Positions 36,301 through 48,900 of a DNA stretch of 64,000 nt are shown one piece after another (position 1 is the stretch's first letter; each line of letters begins with the position of its first letter). A program made the position numbers and the translations under genes. The DNA comes from Blastomussa wellsi (Eukaryota > Cnidaria > Anthozoa > Scleractinia > Plerogyridae), in contig OX393572.1 of assembly GCA_947652115.1 (NCBI GenBank), forward strand, positions 1,464,102 through 1,528,101, in the 5' to 3' direction. The notes beneath the pieces are model-generated. The model was not told where the DNA came from. It made no database searches and worked only from the letters and a program-made list of their open reading frames with translations.

Positions 36301-36910
36301 CGCCCTCTGCTGCAATGCTCGAGCTCGCACTGTCTCCCTTCGCCATACTTTCTTGTCCAGGTGATGCTTCTTCGCTCAACTCTGCACTTTTTCCTCGTCT
36401 TTTTCTGGACCTTCGCTTTTTCTTGGTGTCCGTTTGATCCTGGCTCGGATTTACTTCTGAATGAACGCGATCTTCTTCTACTGTGTCAGCGCAAGCATTG
36501 AGTTGTTTGGCTGAGTCAGGAGAAGTTGACTGTGTAACATCACCTCCTTCCTCTATTGCATCACAACCGACACCCGCTGCTGACGTAGCACTTGCAGTTT
36601 CAGAGCTTTGCTTTTTCTTTTTCCGCCTCTTGCGTTTCTTCTTTTGACTCTGAGCTTCACCACAGGCAGCTCCCATGTCTTCATCTGCAATTTCACGGCC
36701 ATCCGCTTGCACAGTTTGCGGTGAACTCGCTTCCTCTTTCGCTATTGCAGCGCGTGACTCGTGGCTCGTACAGTTTGCATGTGCATTCGTTTTCTCTAGA
36801 TCTGCACGCGCGTCGACACTCGTAGCCAGCCTGATACAATCTGTAGCTTCTACGACCTCTTCTTCTTCATCCTGGATGCTTTCCTTCGACTCTTGTTCGT
36901 TCAAATCCAT
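33317..36910 (-). CDS. DIS3L2: DIS3L2, DIS3-like 3'-5' exoribonuclease 2 (intronless)
   Basis: A single uninterrupted 1197-codon frame. Residues 1-290 are low-complexity with acidic patches and Lys/Arg clusters (KKKRKRRKKKK about 90-100; KKKRRSRKRRGK about 163-174). Cold-shock domains follow at about 292-370 and 430-555, the RNB catalytic domain at about 575-925, and an S1-like region at about 955-1080. The catalytic motif DPLTARDLDDA (588-598) keeps all expected metal-binding aspartates, and TSPIRRYPD (900-908) is the RNB signature. There is no PIN domain, which separates DIS3L2 from DIS3. Family members degrade oligouridylated RNAs in the cytoplasm, e.g. pre-let-7 and the TUT-DIS3L2 pathway. 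Human DIS3L2 is 885 residues; the excess is mainly the N-terminal extension. The first ATG is used; it is head-to-head with PPP1R21. Confidence 0.95.
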   Translation of the reverse strand: MDLNEQESKESIQDEEEEVVEATDCIRLATSVDARADLEKTNAHANCTSHESRAAIAKEEASSPQTVQADGREIADEDMGAACGEAQSQKKKRKRRKKKKQSSETASATSAAGVGCDAIEEGGDVTQSTSPDSAKQLNACADTVEEDRVHSEVNPSQDQTDTKKKRRSRKRRGKSAELSEEASPGQESMAKGDSASSSIAAEGDNEERQDVLTPVNASSGKRKRHRRRKSNKNHDSESLEVSGETGQLCNTPPNSSHREETRSVNQTTPRSQNRSARKNSPHGTPVLRTKGNKHRPLYEQHWSLEKVSAGLKRGELVKGVVRINPRNYELAWVTVPGMKRDVLIEGMLRRNRALNGDVVALEILPREKWKVMKEELESNGLTLGGPEQERTDHENLISNLSAMSVSNGENSHSPETPVRTHSVTNDEIPERYMQKAAKVVHIIEKKHSRVATGHLKPFPHPKECPDGLFSPIDSRLPRIRIPRENCPPGFFDRPRDFENTLLVARIVSWPETSSKDSFLAVGSIARSLGEAGDIEPETEGILLEYGIDSGPFSDEALACLPQETPWTIPEKELEYRRDFRQDCVFTIDPLTARDLDDAVHCKKLQDGLFEVGVHIADVSFFVRPGTALDEVATERGTSTYMVQKVVPMLPRRLCEELCSLNPGEDRLTFSVVWKMSDKGEILDERKGRGIIRSRIKMAYEHAQDMIDKPNRKWNPNELPPISDGASVEEISAQVNQLHKFAVRLRRNRFENGALRLDQVKIRFDLDQETGLPNGYHVHKQREANKLIEEFMLLANMAVAHHIYAAYPETALLRRHPKPHQKQLDDLIELCKSFGISFNGTSSKTIHESLAQFPLGSPEREVLVNLTMRPMKNAEYFCTGSVEEGEYGHYALSVPLYTHFTSPIRRYPDVVVHRLLAASLGIDQPMNQDPAITDMIADHCNDRKLAAKRASELSNEMFFGIFVRESGTLEEDGMVLNVMDQSLDVLLPELGVVKRVYFKFCPGVKSFTFTKGLKGKPAELCLLWSVKLKSNDATYEEEQDVKIFNQVRVILTTESVSEAKTPHPFKVMAKLVPSLKCGDEYYISSTPAADKSLKKKTASPSSAQAGPPNSVEDVRKKLFDSEKEHQNSPSSQVTTEWKGIDDGNPVSGNCEDDETTSRGSDDVIVESEEDEASILPNEATNVAEDDSDDVIIESETIN

Positions 36911-37330
36911 TGAGAATACGTTTGATCAGCTTTGTTCTTCTGCGCCACGACTCACATGGAACCAGGTGGAAAGACTCGAGCTAGAAGTGAAAGTACACAA
37001 TGAAGAATCACCTGCAGGCCAAAAATTGTCAATAAGTTTAACATAAGATATCATTGTTTACCTTATTAAAATATCCGGGAAGCTCGTGTTGCTTTAGGTG
37101 TTGGAAAAACATAGAAATTTCAAGCTTTAGTTCTTTCCGCCATCTTTGTTTTTGTTTCGCCCTTCCCATGGGTCATTATTCTCCCACAGGGAGTCACGTG
37201 ATCATTCGGGAACGGAAACAAGATGGCCGCCTCTGCGCGCTCTCAAATGACATCTGAGCACATCGATCAAGGCTTCTTTGGTATTCTCTCTTTGATCTGA
37301 TGCTGATCAGCCAACATTCAAGGATCCAAG
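36911..37330. promoter_or_regulatory. Bidirectional promoter region between DIS3L2 and PPP1R21
   Basis: 420 bp separate the two divergent start codons. It contains GTCACGTGAT at 37193-37202 (E-box of the TFEB/MITF/USF type) and AAGATGGCCGC at 37220-37230 (YY1-type, ETS-adjacent context 'acggaaac'). There is no TATA box at an obvious position. Shared use by both genes is inferred. Confidence 0.5.
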
Positions 37331-40300
37331 ATGAGTGCAGACTCCCAGACGCTGCAGGCAAAGTATCAGAAACTGGCTGCAGAATTTGCGAAGGTAAGCT
37401 TATAAATCACAAATTTTTAAGCTTCTAAAATATAAAAGCATAGTATAAACTCAACTTAAAAATCCTAATCTTTTCTAAGCTTACAGGTGCGTTGAGCATA
37501 ATCGGAGTCGGAAGTGGTTGTCACTTGCTCATGCCTGGAAAAGGATCGGAGTTTCTAGTTATGTGACCCCTGAGTGCCTTAATTAACTTGTTAATTAAAA
37601 TATTTAAGATTCATGCGGATCAATGTTTTTATTTATGAATGGCTAATTTATACTTCTTTGTTTGATCGCATGAATTTGTTATGATATTATGGAAGAAGAC
37701 AAAATTATCAACGGTATTGAGGTGGGAACAAAAAGCCATTTTTTTATCTCCCAAGAAATTATGGATCACCAGATTTTACTTATCAATACTTTTATTCATT
37801 AGCAAAGAGCACAGAACACTGTTTTAAAGAAGGCAGTGATTGAGGAGCAAGAAAAAACAAAGACACTTCAGGTTAGATTTTTTTTAGAAATTATAAATAG
37901 ATAACAGTTTTTGCAGCATGCAGGAAGAAGCCTGACAAAAAAAAACCCTTAGGCTGCTTTTGCTAGCATTATTGTGTTGATCCAGGAAATATCAACAACA
38001 ACAAAAAAAACAACAACAAAAATTTGACATATTTTTACCCAAACACACTCCAGGAAGGTCTTTTAAGTTCTGAGGAGGAGCGACAGGTTTCTTTTGCAGG
38101 TCACATGCCACAGTTCAGAGGTCACAGATGTGTATATATAAATTAATTATTCTGATTGTTGATCCAGGAAACTGTGCGACAGAAGGATCAGTCTATTAGG
38201 AAATACGAACAAGAAATTGACAGCCTGCAATTCAGAAATGATCAGGTAAGACAGGTTTGTCTTGAGTAGACAAGCATGATGCTATGCACAAACTTGACTT
38301 TTCAAGTTGCGATTCATTCTGACTTAGTGCATTTACTGATCGCAGACACTCAGCAACAATACTTCAGTGTGGTAATTATAGCAGAAGTGGGCCATTCAGG
38401 TTCCTGTTAATTCAAAAATTAATTAGGGTTATCCCATGATACGTTCCCTTTAGACACTTTTATTTTTTTTTGTAGCTGTCAAAGAGAGTCGCAGTCTTGC
38501 AGGAAGAGCTTGATGATTACGATGGAAAGAACAGGAGAGGAAAGGTCGACTACGCTTTGATCATAAATCCAATTTATGGGTGCTGCCCAGCTCCTCCGTT
38601 TATTCTCCTGGCTCAAAAATAATTTCTACTTACCAAACTCAGTGGTTGTTCCTGAGATTATTTTATTCAATTCTTCACTCAAGTAAAAATATGAGACTGA
38701 GCACAGATTTTCAGCACCAACAGATGATTGGTGTAGAAATCGGTAATGAGCAGGAAGAAACGGCTCATCCTCGGTGTAAAAACCTGTGAAACTCACCATT
38801 GACGTAAAACAAAGAACGAACAAGACAACAAAGAACTTCGGAACAATACAGAACAGAAAAATAATAGCTCAAAAACAAAGAAAAAAGTCACAGGTTTTAC
38901 ACCGAGGTAAACCCAAAAAAACAACAGAAGCTATAATTGGTATTGGTTTCCATAGGAGGCACTGGCCACTAAGTAAAGCTGATATACTGGATGCTGAATG
39001 TAGAAATTTGCTACATCTACAAGTGAGTCCAATAACAATTTACCTCCTTTTTTTAAAATTGCAGTCGAGAATTGATGGGATGGCAAAAGGAGATGATGAT
39101 GATGTCAAAGATCAAGAACTTCAAATAAAAATTCAAGAAAATGAGAGACTTCAGCGAGAGGTTAGTGTCACGAAGACTAGTAAGTAAATGGTTGTCTGTC
39201 TTGTTATGGTTATCTGGTAATTATAATCAATAAAGGCCTGGTTCATACCAATACTAATTCAATGTATGCATGCATAATATTTAATACACAAATTATGCCA
39301 AGTGCTCAAACTGCCATCTAACTCAAAACTATAAACTTTTTGAACTATGCTGGCTAAGACAAGTATTGATGTCATTTTTGGTACTTTGTGAAATTGTCAA
39401 AAAGGTGATAGTTGTATCATCATCATTGTCATCATCATCATCATCATCATTGTTATCATTACGAGATAAGAAAAACTTTCATTTTGATTTTGAGGCCTGG
39501 ATAGTGAAATAACCAATGTTGTTTATTAAGGCATATTAGTTCAATCGAAATGCTTATCATTTTTTAGTTATATGAAACAAACCAAGAACACAAAGGAACA
39601 ATACTGACACTTCAGGAGAAGTTAGAGACACTAGAAAGGTAAGGAATATACCCAAAATGTGAAACAATTGGCTCAAACTACAAATCAATCATTATTTGAC
39701 TGTAAAAATGATGTCACGGATTCTTACTTATCATGTTTGTTTTATTTTTATTTTGGTTTAGAAATTCCACCGATCACCAGAAGATTTTAGATGAAGCTAA
39801 TGCGAAGCATAAAATGGTCATCGATAAACTCAATGAGGAGAGAGCCATGTTGGAGGTTTGGATCGGGTCTTTTTAACACATTTAATTGACAGTATTAATG
39901 CCTGTTTACCCTTGGAGTTATGAGAGGCCAGGTGGCCTAAATAGTGTACTTGACTCTGGATGGATCAAGTGGTCCAGGTTTGAGCCCTGGCCTGGATACT
40001 TCTTCGTGTTCTTGGGCAAGACGCTTTACTGTTAGTAATTAATGGTGCCTCTCTTCCTTCATGTGTATAAATAAGTTCTCGCTCTGGTGAATTTAATTCT
40101 GGGGGTAATGCTACGATGGACTAGCATCCCATCCAGGGGGAGTAGAAATAATGATGGTCGCTTCATGTTAAGGAAACTGGGATAAACTCTGGCCTGATGG
40201 GCCACTGGGCTTCTACACAGACTTAACCTTATCTTTCTTTCTATTTGAGTTATGAAGCAAAATAGTTACCTCACAATTCAGATAATACCACAATGTGCCT

Positions 40301-42867
40301 TATGGAACTAGGTTAACTGAATGGTGGGCAAAAATAATTGCCATTAAGGAATGTACTCAACGCATTTGAGGCAGGCAGTTGAACTTTTAATTATGAAAAA
40401 TCGAGCATGGTGATCAAGCCATGATTGTTGATGCTGATTAAACCATTTAATATGAAATCTTGTTTTTCTTTCTTCAAGGCTAAACTCCACAAGACAGAAG
40501 AAGAATTAAAAGTAGCAAGTTTAAAAGCAGAGAAAAGGTAATAAATTAGGAGCAATGTTGAACATCTTAGAAACTCAAGCTAAGTTTTTTGTTTTTCACA
40601 TTTGATATTTATCACTGGCAAAATTAATTAATAAAAGTAAAACAAATTATAACATGCTAAAAGTAGAAAAGTTATTCTTAATTTTATAGCCACCAGCAAC
40701 TCAAGCTCTTACACAAGGAAATGACCTCCAGATATGGTAAGACAAATAAGCCTGTAATTTTAAGTAAAAGAAAAATAAGAAGACCTTGTGGGCACTTACA
40801 AGTAGTGAAACAAAAACCAGTTTTTATTATTAATAGTCATGTGGCTAAATGTAATTTAGGTGAGGTTAATCTCAAGACAATGCTGACCAGCGGTCTCATT
40901 CATGAATCTGGGGCACCTCAAGGCTTTCCAAGAGCTCAGTAATTTTACAATTATCCTGTTGAGGTCAATCCATTTGATCATGTAACACTTCACTAGCTGG
41001 GAGATTAATTGCTTTTAGCTCCTGTCCCTCTTGGTATGGGTAAGTTTGATGATTTCTTTCCACTGAGTTTTGCTCAGTGTGACAGTGCCTGGTGGGTGCC
41101 ACTCACAGGGTCATCATGGTTACCATTCGCGCTCGCTGGCAGCTCCACACAGGGACTTCAGGCACCTTCCCCACACTCATGTATTGGTGATGAGTTTAAA
41201 AATCTGTTAATAATTAATAAAATCCTCCTGCCATAGATCGAATTGTGTTCAGTAGTCCCGAATTCCACTCCTCTACATTTTGTAAATAATCAACTGGTAA
41301 GCCTCCCGTCACTGAGGCAGACTTGATTAGAATTTATTAAATGTTATAAATATTTAATTTTTCTCCTTTCAGATGATGTATCTAAGGTTGTGACAGAAAA
41401 ACTTCCATTTAATGACACAAGTTAGTACAGCATCACTATCACCATGATCTACTTCTCTTTTCCAGATGATTCAACTTATTTTTAATGAGTTTCGTAATAT
41501 AATTTACTTTTTGCGTTCGACGTTAGGAGAACGCTTCGTAATCTTTGGGGATCCTGTGGTCGATGGGATACCTGTGCATGCCAGGCGTGAAGATTCGAGA
41601 TTTTTGGTTACTTGGACGGGCGATGTTCAAAATCTGCGCCATTTTGAATAATTATTAAGCGCGCGCACAAATTTTAAGCCCAATAGCCGGCCAAAGAAAT
41701 TGCGGGCTCACCTGGTGGACATGCGCACACAACTATTTTTTACTTCATAAACAATTGTCATATGGCAATCACGTGCATCACTGGTTCCATCAAGGTCAAC
41801 TAGATGATTACACGGGAATATTTGAGTTCGGCAAAAGAATGAACTTTGGAGTTGTTTTCTAAGCGGGTTTTATCACTGAGCTGATGATTCTGCTAAACTT
41901 TTCGGTCGATGCCGTTCAAATTCGAGCTGGAACTTCGTAGAAACAAACAAATAAAGACCAGGTAACATTTGTGCCGTGAGAAGTTTACCCGTGCGTTTGA
42001 GTCTATTTACATATTTGTAGTTTAACCTCTTTCATGCACGAAAAAGTAAGCTTGAGCGTATCAGTGCAGTTTGTTACAACTGTAATGCTTTATTCACGTC
42101 TGATATCTCTACGCGGGTAATTTTGCATGATAAGTATCTCGCTCGCTGAAGCAAGCTAAGTTTAAAACATGTTGAACTGACCTACATGAACGTAAAATAA
42201 TCATGAGATGAAAAGTTTGCACAATGGCAAAAGATTCTGTCCGGTTCTCTGACATCAGTAATCTAGCAGAAACCTAATATGTTTCCGTCGCTCCTATGAT
42301 CATTGATTTCACTTCAAGTTGTGTCACGCAAGAAGCCAAGACTTTTAACCTTCAAGGCTACCATTTTTTCGAAGTTTGTAGTGACATGTTTATCTTTTTA
42401 ACAACAGTGAACTTTTTACGATCTACTTTACATTTTTATCGACCATGCTTGAGGGAGAGTAAGACATTTTAAGAGTAGAGAGTTAATGAGTGAGATATTT
42501 TGAAGCCGTATACGCGAAGAACATTTTTTACGAAAAGAATGTTTACCTTTTAATTCATGATCTCTTCCATGATTTTGAAATCAAGCTTGACGACACAAAA
42601 GCTAATCTGGAGCTAAGAAAACTCGAACGCACTTATTGATCTATGATTACTACTAGTATTATTAATTATCCTTGCCGTTTATGCACCCGGACTCGTAATG
42701 GACAGGGTCGTAGGGGTTTTGGTACTTTTCAGTCACTTGACATTCTCTAAAAGTTTTATAAATATAGTCTGCCAATTTCAATACACAAGCTCCGTCATTG
42801 GGTTGTTAATGGAGACATTTGCAGTGGTGCCTGTTTAAGGTAGTTGTAGATGGTTGAATTAGTGATG

Positions 42868-42933
<66 letters not shown>

Positions 42934-45900
42934 TAATAATATTATTATATAATAATAAGTACCGGGGTAAGATATTATATATTAGAATTATTATTTCTTC
43001 ATAAATGGAATGTATTATTCAACTAGTCTTCATTGATTTGCAGGCATCAGAGAGTTGAACAAGCTTAATGTACCAACACATGATCGCAGGCATCAGGTAG
43101 AGAATGACTTCATCAGGTTTTTATAAGTACCTTTAAACACAGTTTTTTCATATCTTTCATTGACAAGTGCCTGGTGATAAGTGCATTGGAGGGTTTACTG
43201 TGTCAATCGTATTCTTTCAGGTGAAAGCAAAAGAAGTAATCTGTCAAGCAGTTGAACTGGTTCGCGAACTTGTATCTGGGATGTCGAATTTCCTTACCTA
43301 CACTGAACAGGTAAGGAGATGTGAGAGTAATAGTTAACTGTGAGAAAAATCGTTACCGGTAGTCTTAGTTTAATAAAGTGTTTTTTTAATGATTTTAATT
43401 AATTTTACCAGTATTACTTTTTAAATGCATATTGAGTATTTTTAGCGCCTTAATAATTTCTATAATTGTCTCTGAAAAGCCCCCATGGGGAGTTGACAAT
43501 AAAATTTGTATTGTATTGTATTGTATTATGTGAACATTCCCAAAGAAAATCTCTTCTTTTCTAAATATGCATTTTTTTTCTCTATCTTTAGCGACTCAAG
43601 ACATTCTTTGTGGAATCCACTCAACAGCAAATTAGTCCAGCCACACAGAAGGTGATTTAAACTTAAAATAAATGCACAATATTAAAAAAAGTCTGCCCAT
43701 CTGGCTAGAGCTTAGTCCAGTTTCTGGACTAGGGAGCATTTTTTCCCTTTCCCTCCTTGGATGGAATGCTTGCTTGTCCATTGCAGGAAAACCCTTCCTC
43801 CCCTCCCCCACCACCACCACCACCATCACCACCCTGACAGAAATTAATCAGTGGTTTATACTTATAATACCTGTTGCAAAAGGAAACTTAATGATTTGTA
43901 CATTGTGGAAGTTTATAAAACCAAACAAATGAGTCATCCAAAATATTATTGTCGGAAGCAGAAGTGATACTATTAATAATTAATTGATTATTCTGAGTTG
44001 AAGAAGACAATATTGATTTTCAAGATGTGCTTGCTTGATCTGAAAATGTAGAACTGTTTGTTTTTTCAATCATTGAAACTGATCCTTGTACATATTTTTG
44101 TTAGTTTTGTGATTATCTTCATGAAAATGCAACAGTTCTGAGGGCTGTGGACCAGGCATTCGTTTTATTCTATAACAGCATCAAAGCAGATTCTTTGATT
44201 TCAATGGTGAGAAAACAACTTTCAAGATTATTAATATGTACTTTTTGTTATAATTATTACCTTTAAGCCCTAAATACATGTAAATATGTTACTAAAAACT
44301 GAAAATCGCTCTTCATATTATTATTTCTGTCAAATTATAGGAGACTATACCAGGTTTTCAAGCTTTTTCAGAAGCATTCCACAGATATAACAACTACTTG
44401 AAGAAGCTTTTACCTTATTTTGTGCTGAGGTAAGACGCTGCAGTATCTTCCACACATGCATCACGTGATGAAAATTAATGCTAACTCGTATGTTTTTTCC
44501 TTAACATTTTAGTACTAGTGAAGAATGTAAAGCCTCAACTTGTTCAAATACGCTAGAAGCCTACAACAAAGCTCTGCTGCACTCTCTTAGAAAGCTCATC
44601 GTGACATTCAGCAAGATTGATGCTCACGTTGGAGTCCTTGCCTCGGCAAGTAAGTCAGTGGCAATACTGAAAAAAATAATTTGTCTCTAGACACAACACA
44701 CAGTACATTGATTTTGTCTTTGAATCGCAGGTTCTGGGTCTGGAGGAATTCCACCAAATAGTTACAATATCTCCTTCAGGCTTCTCAATGTATCCTTGCA
44801 GGAACTCCATGAATGTGTCAAAGGTATCACTGAAGCTTCCAGCTGTTGTATCATTCCATAAGATTGTTGTTCTTGATTTCTCTTTTACAAAGAATAGAAT
44901 GCAAGGAAAATGCCTGTTTCCTTGCCTTGCATGTCTTATCTCTCCTCCCTTCTCTCTTCTCCCCTCCCCTTGCCTCCCCTCCCTTCCCCTCCCATCCCCT
45001 CCCCTCTGAGTGCTCCTCTCCTCTTTTTGCTATACACTGCCCTCTCTACCAGGGCTGCAAATAACTGTCGGTCATCGGACATTGTCCGACCAAAATTAGC
45101 TTATGTCCGACGAAATCCCAAGTGTGGTCGGACATTATGTCCGGACAATTTTTTCATCGTAAATTATTTTACCTTTGAGGGAGTGAAAAGAAATATTTTA
45201 AGTTTCCAACAATAACAAGTAACAGAAGCGTAAATCGATCGAAATAAAAGTGATCTTGGTCATTTTAAGGAAATAAAGTTCAACCTTTTTTGTTGATGTC
45301 CGACCAAAATTTTGTTTTGTCTGACCAACATGAGGTCTTGGTCGGACATATGTCCTTTCAAGTAAAAAAAATTATTTGCAGCCCTGCTCTCTACCCTCTC
45401 TACTTTTCTCCTGTCCTCTCCCCTTTCCCTCCCCACTCCCCCCATCCTCTAAAAAAATGAATGAAATTCATGTTACAGCTATTTGTTGTTTTATGCAGTT
45501 TTATCAACACATTTCCAGTCCAAGGTATCCCTTGAGCACCAGCTGCCAACAGCCACACAGGTAAACATGCATTTCCAATGTACATTTGCAAGAACAGGAG
45601 GCAGATGCCTCATTGCACACACCCAAATCTTTTGCCTTGCCCGTGATACACAAGTGACAAGAACACTGGAAATGGACCAATCAGAAGCAAAACACAGATC
45701 TCTATATAGGGGCATGTACTAAAACGAGGACCACCGGAACACAGAACTTCCTGTAACAACCCAGCACATCAGAAATTTCTAAAAAATTATATAATATGAA
45801 AAATTAAAATCCTGGTGTTCTTGGGTGTTCCGGTGTTCCATGTTTCGGGGCGTTCTGGTTTAGTGCATGCCCTATAAAAGAGCATTTATTATTGAATGGG

Positions 45901-48900
45901 AAAAAAATATGCATACAGAGAAACAGGTAATTAGATGTTAGCATAAAAAGTGTAATTAGGCAATTAACCAACAACTCCCAGTCCTGACTAGTTAGTAACT
46001 AGAAGTATTGAATTCTTGTTTTTGTTACAGACCTTGAAAAGTACAGATGAATGTATTGTGTCTTCTTTAGTTTCTCTGCTGACTGCAACTGCCAAGGTAC
46101 TGTTATCATTGAGTGTTTATGGACCTTTCCTTTTATTAGTATTTAACAATATATAACAATTATTCCATGAGCCCGCATTGGATATGAAGTGATAAAATAA
46201 CCAACGAGCGCGTAGCGCGAGTTGGTTATAATCACTTCATATCCAACAAGGGCGAATGGAATAATTGTTTTAGTAAATTCTCAAACCATATCTCTTGAAT
46301 TTTTGTGGGAGACAGCTCCTGAAACCTGCCAGTGTCGGCCATTATAGAGGGCTGAAGTTAAAAACTTGGCGCACTATTTTCCATATGACGTAAAACTCCG
46401 ACTATTGGCTCATAGTCGGAGTTTTTTAGCCAGTCAAAAAGCTAGAAATGCAATAGTCGGAGCTGAGAATATACTAATTAACAATAAGACTACCAGCCCA
46501 ACATTTTGTGAGCAAATAGTCAGTAAGGTGCAGCTGAAATGACTGTTGGTCGTAGAAAGTGAGGGCAAGTAGTTTATTGTTTTAGTAGATACTCTGAAGT
46601 CCAAATCCTGCATTGAGGGTTACTTGTTTTTTATTTAACCATCAGATTGGAAGATTCATGAACAGCAATGTAGATTTCTTCTCGACAAAGTCTGGTGTCA
46701 GAACAAGAGGAATGACAACTGCAGCTAATAGCGAGGTGAATTGTGTTGCGTTAGGGGAATTCAGCTTCACGTTTATCTGGCGAGCCTACAGATTTACATG
46801 TTGTGATTTATTTCACTCACTTCCATATCTTGGTTTGCAGGAGCAGGCGACTACTTAACAGTTTAATGAAACGAATACTGTAATTGAGTGTGTAATTGCA
46901 CAAGCTTGTTTGCACAAGAGAACAGTTAGATAATGGTGGTCATATTGTGAATAGGTGGCGTGCAATTCATCTTAATGTGAGAAATAAGAGAGGCTTACAT
47001 TTTCCTGTAACGGGTGTGTGTGAGAGACTTAAGCATTGAAGTTGTGCTCTTTTTACGCAGAAGATTAAAGACAATAATTGCAGCGTTTGGTTCCTTTGAG
47101 TTCGTTGCAATAGTCTGGTTCACATCTCTGTGTGTGTGATGGTTGAAGTGCCTGTGCAGATTTTATATTATTTTTCATTTCTTGTACTGCTTAACCCTAG
47201 TCAGTCACGCCTTTGTTATCGTTTACATGCAAAAGTGTTAGTATTATATCTTATGCACAACATGTCGAAGCAGAAGAGATCACTGAGAAACGGTATTTTA
47301 AACGGTAATGCAATGCAATACAATCACGCTTTACCATATAATTTCCATAATTTTGATGTCATCAAAAATGGTGGAGGCTGACTAGGGCCCTTTGAGCAAT
47401 ACAGGGGAGTGAACATTAAAATATTTCATGCCCACAATCATGAACCTATTTTGAGAGAATATTTCAAGCTGGTCATTCTTTCTTTGTTTGTTTAGCTGAC
47501 ATCTTCACCAGCTGTGGTTGAGTTCAGGCATCATGCTGCTGATTACATTCAAAAGCTGATGAAGGTGGGTCACAGAAAGAAGAAATCAGTGTTATGAGTA
47601 CTTGATATCAAGAAATACTGAGTATGCTTCTTTGGAGGTGACTGTCGCAGTTTAGAAGTTTGTTCATAAACCATCCCCACTTTTTATCTCATATCATAGC
47701 CACTTACATGCTAATAAGTGCTACGGTTTCGTAGCCCTGTGCACCAGGGCTGTGCATAGCGGAGGGAGGGAGGGGGGCATAGGGGCAGTTGCCCCCGCCA
47801 GGAAAACTAAATGTTTTGATTTTGCTGGGCTATTTCTTGTAGGAAGTGAAGGTGTGTGGAGTTTGCCCCCCGCCGACAAAAAATGCCCTCCACAGACAAA
47901 AAAAGTGCTAGGGGCGGCTTTGTGCACACATTCCACAGTCTGTACATATTGCATGCCTACAAGACTGAAATAGGGGTACAGTACTCAAAGGATTTTCTGT
48001 ACTCATTTTGTGGTGAAAATGCCAAAAAATTGAAGTTTTAAGAATTAAAGTTCAATTCAAAAGAGAAACCTGCTCTTTCTGGTTTGTTTAGTAAGGATGT
48101 TTTTTAATGCTCTTTAGCCATGCCCGGAGTCAGTTCCTTACAAAGTAGCACTTCATAATCACAAGATGCTGGTAAGCTCAACAGAAAGCAAAGAAAGCTT
48201 GGAGCAGCAGGTAACAAAATAAAATAAATTCTCATTTCTGAACTCATGTATTTTCTATAGCTCTTCTAGGGAAAATAAGGGCTTCAATAAACTCGAATTC
48301 CTGCTTAGGGCGTGAATAAACTTGAATTCTAGCTTGCCTTTTTGGGACAGTTGCGTGCTTTTGTTCAGGCGCTTACCAGTAGTCAGAACAAGCAGACCAG
48401 ACTGGTCCGTCTATCATACAGAGCGAGTTTCAATTGAGTGTCGTAAAACCAAAGCCAAAGTGGCCAATCACAAAAGACGGAGACAATCCAGGGAACCAAT
48501 CAAAACTCCAAGTAATTACACGCAGCCGACACAAAGCGCGGAAAAACGTGCGCACGTGAGTCACGATTTTACTTCTGATTGGTTGAAAAAGTGCTGGAGA
48601 TTCTTAAACCAATCACTGAGCGAAGTAATGCAAAACCAAAGCACTTCGCTAATTACTGACACCCAATTAGTTCACTCAATTAAAAACGAGATAGTTCGCA
48701 GCTCTCTAGAACCTCTAATTTCATTGGATCTTAATAGCACGCAGCTTTGTTGTTTTAGGGCTAGGCTCCATTGTTACTGTTGTTTGTTTATCATTTTATC
48801 AGCCAATACTGTGGGACCTTGTAAAGAGCTGCGAACCGCCCCTTAAAAACTGCTCTTTTGTTATAACTTGTCTTCTTTAATTTGTTAATATTACAAATGT

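Noticed and set aside
34092..36437. Several frames of 60-175 codons within DIS3L2 in other frames
   Set aside because: They are shadows of the 1197-codon DIS3L2 frame, whose domains are clearly conserved.
41466..42960. Possible extra gene in the 1.6-kb PPP1R21 intron 10
   Set aside because: No open frame with a recognisable domain; flanking PPP1R21 exons join in phase without it.
45396..45460. CT-rich stretch after the hAT element, considered as a regulatory tract
   Set aside because: It continues the C/T-rich sequence that precedes the insertion at about 44938-45049; simple low-complexity DNA split by the transposon.
48322..48846. 174-codon plus-strand frame in a PPP1R21 intron
   Set aside because: It mostly coincides with the MITE at 48426-48675; the related element at 10754 does not keep the frame.
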